Source: Metapseudomonas boanensis (GTDB lineage Bacteria > Pseudomonadota > Gammaproteobacteria > Pseudomonadales > Pseudomonadaceae). From it: DNA of 64,000 bases. Positions 35,277 through 44,395 of the stretch are shown piece by piece. The position numbers and the translations under genes were made by a program. The stretch's first letter is position 1. Each line of letters starts with the position of its first letter. Location of the stretch: positions 62,001 through 126,000 of the forward strand of contig NZ_JAGTIS010000010.1 of assembly GCF_018704125.1 (NCBI RefSeq), read 5' to 3'. The notes beneath the pieces were generated by a model that had not been told where the DNA came from, did no database searches, and saw only the letters and a program-made list of their open reading frames with translations.

Positions 35277-36170
35277 ATGGAGCAGCTCAAACGCATGGCG
35301 GTGTTCGCCACTGTGGTCGATAAGGGAAGCATGGTGGCCGCCGCCGAGGCCCTGGGCATGACTGCCTCGGCGGTGAGCCAGCAGATTCGCAAGCTGGAGC
35401 AGGAGACCCAGGTCAGCCTGTTGCACCGCACCACCCGCAAGCTGACCCTGACCGAGGCCGGCGCGGTGTTCTACCGCAGTTGCGCCCAGGTGCTGGAGCT
35501 GGCCCAGCAGGCCGAGCAGCGCCTGGCGGAATTGCGCGATGCCCCGGTGGGGGAGTTGCGCATCGCCGCGCCGGTGGGGTTTTCCGGCAAGCCGCTGACC
35601 GATGCGCTGGCGCCCTTGCTGGATGCGCACCCGGGGCTGAGCCTGCAATTGTTCTTCCACGACGAGCAAGTCGACCTGATCGAGCGGCGCATCGATCTGG
35701 CCATCCGCGTTGGTCGCCAGGAAGATTCCAGCCTGGTGGCGCGGCACCTCGGCGACTGGCCCACGGTACTCTGCTGTGCGCCGGCCTACCTTGCGCGCAA
35801 GGGGCCAATCCAGCGGCCCGAGCAGTTGCTGGTGCTGGACTGGATCACCCTCAACGGTGAGCGCCAGCTGCGTCAGTTGGTCCTCCAGGGGCCGGGCGGC
35901 GAGGAGCAGCGCCTGCGGATCGAAAGCCGGGTGGGTTGCAACAATATTATGTCGGTACGCAGTTTCACCCAGGCGGGGATGGGTGTGTCGCTGCAGCCGG
36001 AGCCTGAAATCCGCGAGGAACTGGCCAGCGGTCGGCTGTTGGCGCTGCTGCCGGAGTGGCAGCCGGCGGATATCGGCATCTATATCGTTACGCCGCGAAG
36101 AGACGCACAACCGGCCAAGGTGCGCTACGCCATCGAAGCCCTTCGTCACACGCTGCTGCGACGTGGATAG
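35277..36170 (+). CDS. LysR-family regulator (AaeR/DsdC-like clade)
   Basis: 297 aa from the ATG at 35277, with GGAG nine bases upstream. The N-terminal winged helix (residues 1-60) has MAVFATVVDKGSMVAAAEAL and SAVSQQIRKLEQETQVSLLH. The effector domain has VGELRIAAPVGFSGKPL and IDLAIRVGRQEDSSLVARHL, typical of the large CrgA-like group. It most likely controls the divergent SDR-DUF2218 pair; its inducer is unknown. Confidence 0.88.
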   Translation: MEQLKRMAVFATVVDKGSMVAAAEALGMTASAVSQQIRKLEQETQVSLLHRTTRKLTLTEAGAVFYRSCAQVLELAQQAEQRLAELRDAPVGELRIAAPVGFSGKPLTDALAPLLDAHPGLSLQLFFHDEQVDLIERRIDLAIRVGRQEDSSLVARHLGDWPTVLCCAPAYLARKGPIQRPEQLLVLDWITLNGERQLRQLVLQGPGGEEQRLRIESRVGCNNIMSVRSFTQAGMGVSLQPEPEIREELASGRLLALLPEWQPADIGIYIVTPRRDAQPAKVRYAIEALRHTLLRRG

Positions 36171-36243
36171 GCGAGCGGCCTCGCATGCCGTATAACGTCG
36201 CTCAACAATGCCCTGATCGCCCGAGGTTGCCTGTAGCACACGC

Positions 36244-37140
36244 ATGAAGACGCCAAAACGCATTGAGCCATTGGTGGAAGATGGCCTGATCGACGAAGTC
36301 GTGAGACCGCTGATGAGCGGCAAGGAGGCTTCGGTGTACGTGGTGCGCTGCGGCGATGAGCTGCGCTGCGCCAAGGTCTACAAGGAAGCCAACAAGCGCG
36401 GCTTCCGCCAGGCCGCCGAGTACCAGGAAGGCCGCAAGGTCCGCAACAGCCGCGATGCCCGGGCCATGGCCAAGGGCTCCAAGTACGGTCGCCGCGAGCG
36501 CGAGGATGCCTGGCAGAACGCCGAAGTGGCGGCGCTCTTCCGCCTGGCCAACGCCGGGGTCAGGGTGCCTAAGCCCTACGACTACCTGGACGGCGTGCTG
36601 CTCATGGAACTGGTCTCCGATGGCGAGGGCGACGCCGCGCCGCGACTCAATGACGTCGATCTGACGCCTGAGGACGCACGCGAATTCCACGCCTTCATGA
36701 TCGGCGAGATCGTCAAGATGCTCTGTGCCGGCCTGGTCCATGGCGACCTGTCCGAATTCAACGTGCTACTCGACCCCTACGGCCCGGTGATCATCGACCT
36801 GCCGCAGGCGGTGGATGCCGCCGGCAACAACCACGCCTTCCGCATGCTGGAGCGGGATGTCGGCAACATGGCTGAGTATTTCGGCCAGTTCGCTCCCGAG
36901 CTCAAGTTCACCCGCTACGCCAAGGAAATGTGGGCCCTCTATGAGGAAGGGAAGCTGACCCCGGAGACACCGCTCACCGGGCAGTTCGTCGAACCGGAAG
37001 CCGCCGCCGACATTGATTCGGTGATGCGCGAGATCAAGGCCGCCCTGGCCGATGAGGCACGGCGCAAGGCCGCCCTGGCGGAGCAGGATGCGCCCGCCGA
37101 CCGAGACGAGCCGCCGCCGCCACCCTGGATGAACCACTGA
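36244..37140 (+). CDS. RIO1-family serine protein kinase
   Basis: 298 aa. RIO kinase domain: glycine-poor P-loop MSGKEASVYVVRCGDELRCAKVYKE (~24-48, with catalytic Lys), catalytic loop LVHGDLSEFNVLL (~164-176) and metal-binding IIDLPQAVDA (~181-190). The C-terminal ~40 residues are charged and end in a Pro run (PPPPPWMNH). Bacterial RIO kinases are small ATP-dependent enzymes of unknown substrate. Single gene, 73 nt after the LysR gene. Confidence 0.9.
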   Translation: MKTPKRIEPLVEDGLIDEVVRPLMSGKEASVYVVRCGDELRCAKVYKEANKRGFRQAAEYQEGRKVRNSRDARAMAKGSKYGRREREDAWQNAEVAALFRLANAGVRVPKPYDYLDGVLLMELVSDGEGDAAPRLNDVDLTPEDAREFHAFMIGEIVKMLCAGLVHGDLSEFNVLLDPYGPVIIDLPQAVDAAGNNHAFRMLERDVGNMAEYFGQFAPELKFTRYAKEMWALYEEGKLTPETPLTGQFVEPEAAADIDSVMREIKAALADEARRKAALAEQDAPADRDEPPPPPWMNH

Positions 37141-37230
37141 GACAACGTTGCGAGCCCTTGGGGCCTCCCGGCTTGACCAGTCTGGTTCTGCGCACGATCC
37201 TTATCCGCTGTATTGATGTGGAGATGTGAC

Positions 37231-37698
37231 ATGCAAGGGCAAGCTGAAGTCGTCGAGTACCTCAAGGACCTTCTACGCGGAGAACTGGCCGCCCGCGACC
37301 AGTACTTCCTGCACTCGCGGATGTACCAGGACTGGGGCTTCACCAAGCTCTACGAGCGTATCAATCACGAGATGGAGGAGGAGACTCAGCACGCCGATGC
37401 CCTGCTGCAGCGCATCCTGTTCCTGGAAAGCTCGCCGGATATGCGCCCCAAGACCATCCATCCAGGCCAGACCGTGCCGGACATGCTGCGCGCTGACCTC
37501 AAGCTGGAGTACGACGTGCGTGCCGCGTTGAGCAAGGGCATTACCCTGTGTGAGAAGCACAAGGACTACGTCAGCCGCGACATTCTCACTGCCCAGTTAA
37601 AGGACACCGAGGAAGACCACGCGTACTGGCTTGAGCAGCAGCTCGGCCTGATCGACCGCATCGGCCTGCAGAATTACCTGCAATCGCAGGCGTCCTGA
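37231..37698 (+). CDS. ftnA: Bacterial ferritin FtnA (formerly BfrA)
   Basis: 155 aa from the ATG at 37231. Ferroxidase ligands: [16 protein letters not shown] (Glu18 region), [11 protein letters not shown] (Glu51, His54) and LEYD, EEDHAY in helices C and D. It matches P. aeruginosa FtnA in the start (MQG) and in [18 protein letters not shown]. Position 52, where heme-binding BfrB has Met, is Thr here, in line with an FtnA-type subunit that does not bind heme. It stores iron as a 24-mer. Followed by a REP pair. Confidence 0.92.
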   Translation: MQGQAEVVEYLKDLLRGELAARDQYFLHSRMYQDWGFTKLYERINHEMEEETQHADALLQRILFLESSPDMRPKTIHPGQTVPDMLRADLKLEYDVRAALSKGITLCEKHKDYVSRDILTAQLKDTEEDHAYWLEQQLGLIDRIGLQNYLQSQAS

Positions 37699-37730
37699 TC
37701 TCACCGCTGTACCTTGGTTCGTAGGATGGG

Positions 37731-37812
37731 GCGGGCGGCGTTCCGTGAGTATCGGGATACCCATCGATCGCCGCACCAATGTTGGCTATCGCTGCGCTTC
37801 ACCCATCCTACG
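37731..37812. repeat. Inverted REP pair (GTAGGATGGG...CCCATCCTAC)
   Basis: Left GTAGGATGGGGCGGGCGGCG with GATACCCATCG, right GGCTATCGCTGCGCTTCACC with CATCCTAC. Same family as 24100-24322. It lies between the convergent ftnA and cobN genes. Confidence 0.8.
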
Positions 37813-37832
37813 CTAGAGGCCTCGGCAGCAGG

Positions 37833-40800
37833 TCACTGCTCCTCGATATCCAGCATCAGGTTCTCGATCGCTTCCCGGTATTCCCCCGGGTTTTCCCACA
37901 GCCCGCGTTGTTGCGCTTCTACCAATCGCTCGGCAATGTCGCGCAGTGCTTCGGGGTTGTGCTGCTGGATGAAGGACCGCGTGTCGGCGTCCAGCAGGTA
38001 GGCATCGGCCAACAATTTGTACTGGTGGTCGTCGACCAGTTCGCTGGTGGCGTCGAAGGCAAACAGGTAGTCGACGGTGGCCGCCAGTTCGAACGCGCCC
38101 TTGTAACCGTGACGCTTCATGCCGGCGATCCACTTGGGATTGGCGGCCCGTGAGCGCACCACACGACTCAGCTCCTCTTTGAGGCTGCGGATTCGCGGCA
38201 GGTCCGGCTGGCTGTGGTCGCCGTGGTAGCTGGCGACCTTCGCACCGCGCAGGGTTTCGGCTGCTGCGAGCATGCCGCCCTGGAACTGGTAGTAATCGTT
38301 GGAATCGAGGATGTCGTGCTCGCGGTTGTCCTGGTTGTGCAGCACCGCCTGCAAGCGCTCCAGGCGCTGGGCGAAGCGCTCGCGCGCCGGTGTGCCGGCA
38401 TCCTGGGCGCCATAGGCGTAGCCACCCCAGTTGAGGTAGACCTCGGCCAGCTCGGCACGGTCCTGCCATTGGCGTTCTTCGATGGCCCCCTGCACGCCCG
38501 CGCCGTAGGCACCGGGCTGGGCGCCAAAGATGCGCCAACCGGCTTGCAGGCGAGCGTCTTCGGCATTCAGACCGTCCGCTGCGAGGCGCACGCTTTCCTG
38601 CTTCACGCGGGCGGCCAGGGGGTTCAAGTCTTCGGGCTCGTCCAGGCCGGCCACCGCCTGCACGGCGGCATCGAACAGACGGATGAGGTTGGCGAAGGCA
38701 TCGCGGAAGAAGCCGGACACGCGCAGGGTGACGTCCACCCGCGGGCGGTCGAGTAAGGACAGCGGCAGGATCTCGAAGTCCTCCACGCGCTGGCTGCCGG
38801 CCTGCCACACTGGGCGTACGCCCATCAGGGCCAGGGCCTGGGCGATGTCGTCGCCGCCGGTGCGCATGGTGGCGGTGCCCCAGACCGAGAGGCCGAGCTG
38901 GCGCAGATGGTCGCCGTGGTCCTGCAGGTGGCGTTCCAGCAACAGGCTCGCGGACTGGAAGCCCAGGCGCCAGGCAGTGGGCGTGGGCAGGTTGCGCACG
39001 TCCACGGTGAAGAAGTTGCGCCCGGTGGGCAGCACGTCCAGGCGTCCACGGCTGGGCGCGCCGCTGGGGCCGGGCGGGACGAAGCGGCCTTCCAGCGCCG
39101 CCAGCACGCCGCCGATCTCGCCGCTGCCGCAGGCATCCAGCGTGGGCGCGATGACCGTGTGCAGGTTGTGGATGACTGCATCACTGGCGGGGCCGACGGA
39201 TTCGAAATCCGCTGTCTCGATCATCCGTAGCGCAAGCAGTTCCAGGCGTTCACGGGTGTCGCCATTGCTCCGCCAGGGCTCGTTGCTCACGGCTTCCAGA
39301 ACGCCGGGGCGCGGGCCTTCCCAGTCTTCGGCCCAGTTGCAGTCCAGCGGGTCACGGCCCAGTTGCAGGTCAGCGGCCAAGGCGCGCAGCAGGCTGGCGT
39401 TGGCGCCTCGGCCATCGCCACGGGGGACGCGTACCAGTGAGAGCAGTGTGTCGTCACGCAGGCGCCCACTGGGGGCTTCGCCGAACACGTGCAGGCCGTC
39501 GCGAATCTGCGATTCCTTGAGGTCGCAGAGGTAGGCATCGAGTTGTGGCAGCCAGCTTTCCGGATCGTCGCTGAGGCTGAGGTTCAGCTCGCGGTCCAGG
39601 GCAGTGGCTTTCACCAGTTCGAGGATTTCCCCGCGCAGCTGCACGGCACGGCGCGGGTCGAGCAGGGAGGCATCGTAGTACTCGTCGGCCAGGCGTTCGA
39701 GGTCACGCAGCGGGCCGTAGTTTTCGGCGCGGGTCAGCGGTGGCATCAGGTGGTCGATGATCACCGCCTGGGCGCGGCGCTTGGCCTGGGCGCCCTCGCC
39801 GGGATCGTTGACGATGAAGGGATAGATGTTGGGCAGTGGGCCCATCACCGCATCTGGCCAGCATTCTTCCGAAAGGCCGACGCCCTTGCCCGGCAGCCAT
39901 TCCAGGTTGCCGTGCTTGCCGACATGGATCAGGGCATCGGCGGCGAAGACTTCGCGCAGCCAGAAGTAGAAGGCAAGGTAGCCGTGGGGCGGTACCAGGG
40001 CAGCATCATGGTAGATGGCCGCCGGGTCCAGCTGGTAGCCGCGCGCCGGCTGGATGCCGACGAAAGCGAGGCCGAAGCGCAGGCCGGCGACCATCATCCG
40101 ACCATTGCGGAACATCGGGTCCTGCTGCGGTTCGCCCCAGCGTTCGCGCACCGCGCGCTGGTTGGCCTCGGGCAGGCGGGCGAAGCAGGCGAGGTAGTCG
40201 GGGAGTGCCAGGCTCTGGGCGCAAGGGCGCAGATCGAGGCTGTCGAGGTCGTTGCTGACGCCGCCGAGCAGCTTGTGGATAAGTGCTGTGCCGCTGTCCG
40301 GCAGGCCTGCCACGGGATAACCCTCGGTTTCCAGCGCACGGAGGATGTTCAGGGCGGCCGCTGGTGTGTCCAGACCCACGCCGTTGCCGATGCGGCCATC
40401 GCGAGTGGGGTAATTGGCCAGGATGAGGGCGACGCGTTTGTCGGCATTGGCCTTGCGTGCCAGCAAGCACCAGCGCCGCGCTAGTTCGGCGACGAAATCC
40501 ATGCGCTCCGGTTGCGGCAGGTAGCAGACCACGTCGCTCTGGCTGCGCTCGCTGCGCCAGGCCAGGCCCTTGAAGCTGATGGGGCGTGTGATGATCCGTC
40601 CATCCAACTCCGGCAGGGCGATGTGCATGGCAAGGTCTCGGGGACCGAGGCCTTGCGGGTTGTCGCGCCAGAGCGGTTCGTTATCCAGCGAGCAAATGGC
40701 CTGCAGCACGGGGATATCGCGCCTGAATGGGCGCCGTCTGGGCGCGTCAGGGTTGGACTGGGCGAAGCCGGTGGTGTTGATGATCAGCTCGGCCTGCGCT

Positions 40801-41567
40801 TCGTCCAGCCAATTTTCCACAGTTTCCAGGCACGCTGCTTCCTTGAGGCTGGCGACGGCGATGGGCAGTGGATTCAGGCCCAGGGCGGCCAGGCGTTCGC
40901 AGAAAGCGTCGATAAAGGCGGTGTTCGCCGCTTGCAGGTGGGTGCGGTAGAAGAGCAGGGCGGCGACGGGCTGATCGGGGCGCCAGCCCGCCTGCCAGTG
41001 CGTCAGTTCGGCCTGCGGCTGGCGCGGGTGGTAGATCGCTACGCGGGGCAGGGCACGGGGCTCGCTCCAGGGATGGTCGCGCCCCAGCCATTGGCTGGCG
41101 ATAAAGCCGAAGAGTTGCCGGGCATTGTCCAGGCCACCCTGGCGCAGGTACTGCCAGAGGCGATCCGCGTCCTCGACCGGCACGTTGCACAGGCTGGCCA
41201 GCTCTGGGTCGGGGCGGTCATCGCCGGGAACCAGGATGAGCTTTGCGCCACGCTCGGCCAGGGTCACCAGCTGTTCAATGCCGTAGCGCCAGTAACCGAC
41301 GCCGCCATGCACCGAGATCAGGATCACCTTGGCGTGCTGCAGCACCTCATCGACGTAGAGGTCGACCGAGGCGTGGTTCTGCAGCTGCATTGGGTTGGCC
41401 AGGCGCAGGCTTGGATAGTCCGCCGGCAGTTCGCGGGCGGCCTCGGCCAGCAGCGCCAGATGCGAGTCGCCGCTGCAGAGGATCACCAGTTCGGCGGGCG
41501 TCTGCGCCAGATGGGCGATACCGTCGTCGGGGACGAAGCCGCCGGGCTGGGTGCGCAGGAGGTGCAT
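37833..41567 (-). CDS. cobN: Aerobic cobaltochelatase subunit CobN
   Basis: 1244 aa, typical size of the large CobN subunit, which holds hydrogenobyrinate a,c-diamide and inserts Co2+ with ATPase partners (CobS/CobT or ChlI/ChlD-like). Conserved stretches include HGGVGYWRYGIEQL, INTTGFAQSNPDAPRRR, LILANYPTRDGRIGNGVGLD, YLAFYFWLREVFAADALIHVGKHGNLEWLPGKGVGLSEECWP (~525-565) and SNDYYQFQGGMLAAAE near the C-terminus. It follows cobW on the same strand after a REP pair. The unit is preceded by a cobalamin riboswitch, so B12 should repress it. A possible ATPase partner begins at the left edge of the window. Confidence 0.95.
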   Translation of the reverse strand: MHLLRTQPGGFVPDDGIAHLAQTPAELVILCSGDSHLALLAEAARELPADYPSLRLANPMQLQNHASVDLYVDEVLQHAKVILISVHGGVGYWRYGIEQLVTLAERGAKLILVPGDDRPDPELASLCNVPVEDADRLWQYLRQGGLDNARQLFGFIASQWLGRDHPWSEPRALPRVAIYHPRQPQAELTHWQAGWRPDQPVAALLFYRTHLQAANTAFIDAFCERLAALGLNPLPIAVASLKEAACLETVENWLDEAQAELIINTTGFAQSNPDAPRRRPFRRDIPVLQAICSLDNEPLWRDNPQGLGPRDLAMHIALPELDGRIITRPISFKGLAWRSERSQSDVVCYLPQPERMDFVAELARRWCLLARKANADKRVALILANYPTRDGRIGNGVGLDTPAAALNILRALETEGYPVAGLPDSGTALIHKLLGGVSNDLDSLDLRPCAQSLALPDYLACFARLPEANQRAVRERWGEPQQDPMFRNGRMMVAGLRFGLAFVGIQPARGYQLDPAAIYHDAALVPPHGYLAFYFWLREVFAADALIHVGKHGNLEWLPGKGVGLSEECWPDAVMGPLPNIYPFIVNDPGEGAQAKRRAQAVIIDHLMPPLTRAENYGPLRDLERLADEYYDASLLDPRRAVQLRGEILELVKATALDRELNLSLSDDPESWLPQLDAYLCDLKESQIRDGLHVFGEAPSGRLRDDTLLSLVRVPRGDGRGANASLLRALAADLQLGRDPLDCNWAEDWEGPRPGVLEAVSNEPWRSNGDTRERLELLALRMIETADFESVGPASDAVIHNLHTVIAPTLDACGSGEIGGVLAALEGRFVPPGPSGAPSRGRLDVLPTGRNFFTVDVRNLPTPTAWRLGFQSASLLLERHLQDHGDHLRQLGLSVWGTATMRTGGDDIAQALALMGVRPVWQAGSQRVEDFEILPLSLLDRPRVDVTLRVSGFFRDAFANLIRLFDAAVQAVAGLDEPEDLNPLAARVKQESVRLAADGLNAEDARLQAGWRIFGAQPGAYGAGVQGAIEERQWQDRAELAEVYLNWGGYAYGAQDAGTPARERFAQRLERLQAVLHNQDNREHDILDSNDYYQFQGGMLAAAETLRGAKVASYHGDHSQPDLPRIRSLKEELSRVVRSRAANPKWIAGMKRHGYKGAFELAATVDYLFAFDATSELVDDHQYKLLADAYLLDADTRSFIQQHNPEALRDIAERLVEAQQRGLWENPGEYREAIENLMLDIEEQ

Positions 41568-41584
41568 GGCGGGACTCCAGATGG

Positions 41585-41645
41585 TGTAGGAGCGAGCGTG
41601 CTCGCGAAGGGTTTGCCGCGATTCGCGAGCACGCTCGCTCTTACG
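41585..41645. repeat. Inverted REP pair between cobW and cobN
   Basis: GTAGGAGCGAGCGTGCTCGC and its inverted partner GCGAGCACGCTCGCTCTTAC. It sits in the operon spacer (115 nt) and could stabilise or attenuate the cobW-cobN mRNA. Confidence 0.85.
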
Positions 41646-41682
41646 ATCCGATCAGCTCGGTAGGAGGGGTTGGGCGCAGTGA

Positions 41683-42735
41683 TCAGGCGAGTGCGGTTCT
41701 CAATTCATTGGCAATCACCGCCTGGTCAAGCTCCTGTCCAATCACCACAAGCCTTGTGCCACGGGCTTCGCCATTCAGCCACTGGCGATCGAAGTGCTTG
41801 TCGAAGCGCTTGCCGACGCCCTGGATCAGCAGGCGCATGGGTTTGCCGGGGATGGCGGCGAAACCCTTGATGCGCAGGATGTCGTGGCGCTCCACGAGTT
41901 GGCTGAGGGCGTCGAGCAGGGGCCGTTCCTCGACCTCCGGGAGGTCGACGTGGAAGGAGTCGAACTCGTCATGGTCGTGGTCTTCGTGCCCTTCGTGGTC
42001 GTGGTGGGTGGGGCGGCTGTCGATGTGCAGTTCGGCCTCTGCATTCAGGCCCAGCAGCACGGAGAGCGGCAGCTTGCCGCTGCTGGCTTCAACGATCTTC
42101 ACCGCTGGCGGCAGCTCTTCGGCGACTTCGGCGCGTACGGCAGCCAGGACTTCGGCTTCCAGCAGGTCGGCCTTGTTGAGGATTACCAGGTCAGCGCTGG
42201 CGAGCTGGTCTTCGAACAGTTCGTGCAGGGGCGACTCGTGGTCGAGGTTCGGATCCTGCTTGCGCTGTTCATCCACTTGCTCGGGGTGTGCGGCGAAGGT
42301 GCCGGCGGCGACGGCGGGGCTGTCGACCACGGTGATTACCGCATCCACGGTGCAGGCGTTGCGGATTTCCGGCCACTGGAAGGCCTGTACCAGTGGCTTG
42401 GGCAGCGCCAGGCCCGAGGTTTCGATAAGAATCTGGTCGAGGTCGCCACGGCGTGCGACCAGTTCGCGCATCACTGGGAAGAACTCTTCCTGCACGGTGC
42501 AGCACAGGCAACCGTTAGCCAGTTCGAAGACGCGGCCCACGGCCTCTTCCTCGCTGCAGCCGATGGAGCACTGTTTGAGGATCTCACCATCGATGCCCAG
42601 TTCGCCGAACTCGTTGACGATGACTGCGATGCGGCGGCCTTCGGCATTGTCGAGCATGTGGCGGAGCAGGGTGGTCTTACCGGCACCGAGGAAGCCGGTG
42701 ACGATGGTGACGGGGAGTTTGGCCAGGGTTTTCAT
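41683..42735 (-). CDS. cobW: CobW-type GTPase metallochaperone
   Basis: 350 aa from the ATG at 42733-42735. G3E GTPase motifs: P-loop GFLGAGKTTLLRH (~14-26), metal motif GCLCC (~77-81), IETSGLA, and NKADLLEA (G4). A His/Asp-rich stretch (THHDHEGHEDHDHDEFD, ~240-258) precedes the C-terminal CobW_C domain. It supplies or senses metal, presumably Co2+, for the chelatase encoded next, in a unit controlled by a cobalamin riboswitch. An upstream extension of the frame runs into the leader and is not credible. Confidence 0.93.
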   Translation of the reverse strand: MKTLAKLPVTIVTGFLGAGKTTLLRHMLDNAEGRRIAVIVNEFGELGIDGEILKQCSIGCSEEEAVGRVFELANGCLCCTVQEEFFPVMRELVARRGDLDQILIETSGLALPKPLVQAFQWPEIRNACTVDAVITVVDSPAVAAGTFAAHPEQVDEQRKQDPNLDHESPLHELFEDQLASADLVILNKADLLEAEVLAAVRAEVAEELPPAVKIVEASSGKLPLSVLLGLNAEAELHIDSRPTHHDHEGHEDHDHDEFDSFHVDLPEVEERPLLDALSQLVERHDILRIKGFAAIPGKPMRLLIQGVGKRFDKHFDRQWLNGEARGTRLVVIGQELDQAVIANELRTALA

Positions 42736-42847
42736 GCGCGGCAGCCCTTTGCTGGGAATCGATCGGATCGGCGGGCGTGCAGGACGAAGGCGCGGGTGGT
42801 CCCGGCCTGAATTCGCCACCGGATCACCCCGCCCGGTTGTCAGAAAG

Positions 42848-43016
42848 CGTTGCGAGGCAGGTCTCCTGGCTCACAGCCTGGCGCGGTGCGCCGTCTTTCC
42901 GCCTTCCCGCCCAAGGGCAGTGGCTGTGGATAAGACTTCAGCTGTTCACAGTTGCGGGGGCAGCCGTGGCCTTGACCACGTTCCCTCTTAGCTCCGACGC
43001 ATGGTCGGAGAACCTC
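42848..43016 (-). promoter_or_regulatory. Cobalamin riboswitch of the cobW-cobN unit
   Basis: Read on the minus strand, TAAGAGGGAACGTGG near 42975-42990 is followed by GGCTGCCCCCGCAACTGTGA and ends with the B12 box region AGCCAGGAGACCTGCC (~42854-42874). These are the conserved core elements of the AdoCbl aptamer. About 110 nt separate it from the cobW ATG; no clear terminator was seen, so control may be translational. Confidence 0.92.
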
Positions 43017-43104
43017 GAAAGGGCAGAAGGCTACGCAGCACGCCAACGGCGGTCAATCACGGGAGTTGACGCCTTGTCGGACTCATGGTGTCCTAGCACG
43101 GTTT

Positions 43105-43295
43105 TTTCAGGTGCCCTGCGTCGTCGCGCGCGGGGTGAAACGGGAAGCCGGTGCGTCCATCTCGGACCAGTCCGGCGCTGCCCCCGCAACGGTAGGCGAA
43201 CGTAGGGATCGGTAGGCCACTGTGTCGTTGAGACATGGGAAGGCGATCCCGCTCTGCAACATGCAGGCGTCGCAAGCCCGGAGACCGGCCTGGAA
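43105..43295 (+). promoter_or_regulatory. Cobalamin riboswitch of cbtB-cbtA
   Basis: Core elements in order: GGGGTGAAACGGGAAGCCGG (43132-43151), GCTGCCCCCGCAACGGTAGG (43177-43196) and the B12 box AAGCCCGGAGACCGGCCTG (43274-43292). GC-rich hairpin-forming sequence (CCCGCGGTGGGCGGG, 43313-43327) follows before cbtB at 43419. It lies back to back with the minus-strand riboswitch of cobW, about 90 bp apart. Confidence 0.93.
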
Positions 43296-43418
43296 GCTCA
43301 GAGTTTGGCAAACCCGCGGTGGGCGGGCGCAAGCCGGAAGCGTGGACGCGCTTGTGTCCGCGTCCCTCGCGCATGCACCCTTCTGCCAATATCAGTCGTC
43401 ATTGCAGAGGGAACTTCC

Positions 43419-43604
43419 ATGTCCAGCAGCGCCTTGTCTCAATCCGCAGTCGCCTCGTCTTCACTGACCAAGCGCCTGGTCCTGGCCATCAGCGCCGGGC
43501 TGATTGGTCTCTCGCTCGTCTACTTCGCCGGCTTCTCTCATCTCGAGGCTGTACACAACGCTGCTCACGACACCCGCCACAGTGCCGGCTTCCCCTGCCA
43601 CTGA
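43419..43604 (+). CDS. cbtB: CbtB, small subunit of a cobalt transporter
   Basis: 61 aa from the ATG at 43419, with GAGGGAA upstream. One membrane segment (RLVLAISAGLIGLSLVYFAG), then a His-rich tail (HLEAVHNAAHDTRHSAGFPCH) typical of CbtB, thought to bind Co2+. It stands between the cobalamin riboswitch and cbtA, so uptake of cobalt should be shut off when B12 is sufficient. Confidence 0.93.
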   Translation: MSSSALSQSAVASSSLTKRLVLAISAGLIGLSLVYFAGFSHLEAVHNAAHDTRHSAGFPCH

Positions 43605-43614
43605 GGAGGTTTCG

Positions 43615-44325
43615 ATGATCAAGCGTATTGCCCAGACCGCAGGTTTTGCCGGTCTGATCGCCGCCGTGCTGCTGACCCTATTGCAGAGCTTGTGGGTCAC
43701 CCCGTTGATTCTCCAGGCGGAAACCTACGAGACGGCCGAGCCCGCCGCCCAAGTGGAGCACGCCCACGAGCATGAGGCTTCCGGCGCCGTCGCCGCACAT
43801 AGCCATGAGCACGATGCCGAAGCTTGGGCGCCGGAAGATGGCTGGCAGCGCGCGCTGTCTACCGGAGGTAGCAATCTGGTGGTCGCGGTCGGCTTTGCTC
43901 TGATCCTCGCCGGACTGTTCAGCCTGCGCGGCCCGAGCCGCGCGTGGCAGGGCTTGCTCTGGGGGCTGGGCGGTTTCGCCACCTTCACGCTGGCGCCTTC
44001 CATTGGATTGCCGCCCGAACTGCCGGGAACTGCCGCCGCCGATCTGGCTCAGCGCCAGGTCTGGTGGATCGGCACCGCCGCCTCCACTGCCGTCGGGCTG
44101 GCGCTGATCGCCTTTGGCCGCCACTGGATCCTGCGCGTCGCAGGTCTGGCGCTGCTGCTGATTCCTCATGTAGTGGGTGCGCCTCAGCCCGAAGTGCACT
44201 CCAGCCTGGCGCCGCAAGCCCTGACCCATGAGTTCATCGCAGCCTCGCTGATTACTAACGCGCTGTTCTGGGTTGCCCTTGGTTGGGCGGCTGCCTGGCT
44301 CTACCAGCGGCACGCTCAAGCGTGA
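43615..44325 (+). CDS. cbtA: CbtA, membrane subunit of a cobalt transporter
   Basis: 236 aa from the ATG at 43615, with GAGGAGG upstream. About five membrane segments. A periplasmic His-rich loop after TM1 (VEHAHEHEASGAVAAHSHEH, ~48-67) and GLPPELPGTAAADLAQRQVWW match CbtA. It works with CbtB in cobalt uptake for cobalamin synthesis. Ten nt follow the cbtB stop, and the pair forms an operon behind a cobalamin riboswitch, ended by a terminator at 44341. Confidence 0.93.
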   Translation: MIKRIAQTAGFAGLIAAVLLTLLQSLWVTPLILQAETYETAEPAAQVEHAHEHEASGAVAAHSHEHDAEAWAPEDGWQRALSTGGSNLVVAVGFALILAGLFSLRGPSRAWQGLLWGLGGFATFTLAPSIGLPPELPGTAAADLAQRQVWWIGTAASTAVGLALIAFGRHWILRVAGLALLLIPHVVGAPQPEVHSSLAPQALTHEFIAASLITNALFWVALGWAAAWLYQRHAQA

Positions 44326-44340
44326 GCCTGCGCAAGTCCA

Positions 44341-44383
44341 ACCCCTCAGGCGGTGTTACCGCCTGCGGGGTTTTGTTTTTTTT
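44341..44383 (+). terminator. Terminator after cbtA
   Basis: CCCCTCAGGCGGT paired with ACCGCCTGCGGGG around GTT, then a run of TTTTGTTTTTTTT. It stands 13 nt before cobE on the same strand, so cobE-cobM would need read-through or a separate promoter. Confidence 0.88.
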
Positions 44384-44395
44384 CAGGGGGCGGCC

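Noticed and set aside
37231-37698. Naming the ferritin gene bfrB (heme bacterioferritin)
   Set aside because: Position 52, the heme-ligand Met of BfrB, is Thr, and the sequence follows FtnA in the start and helix B.
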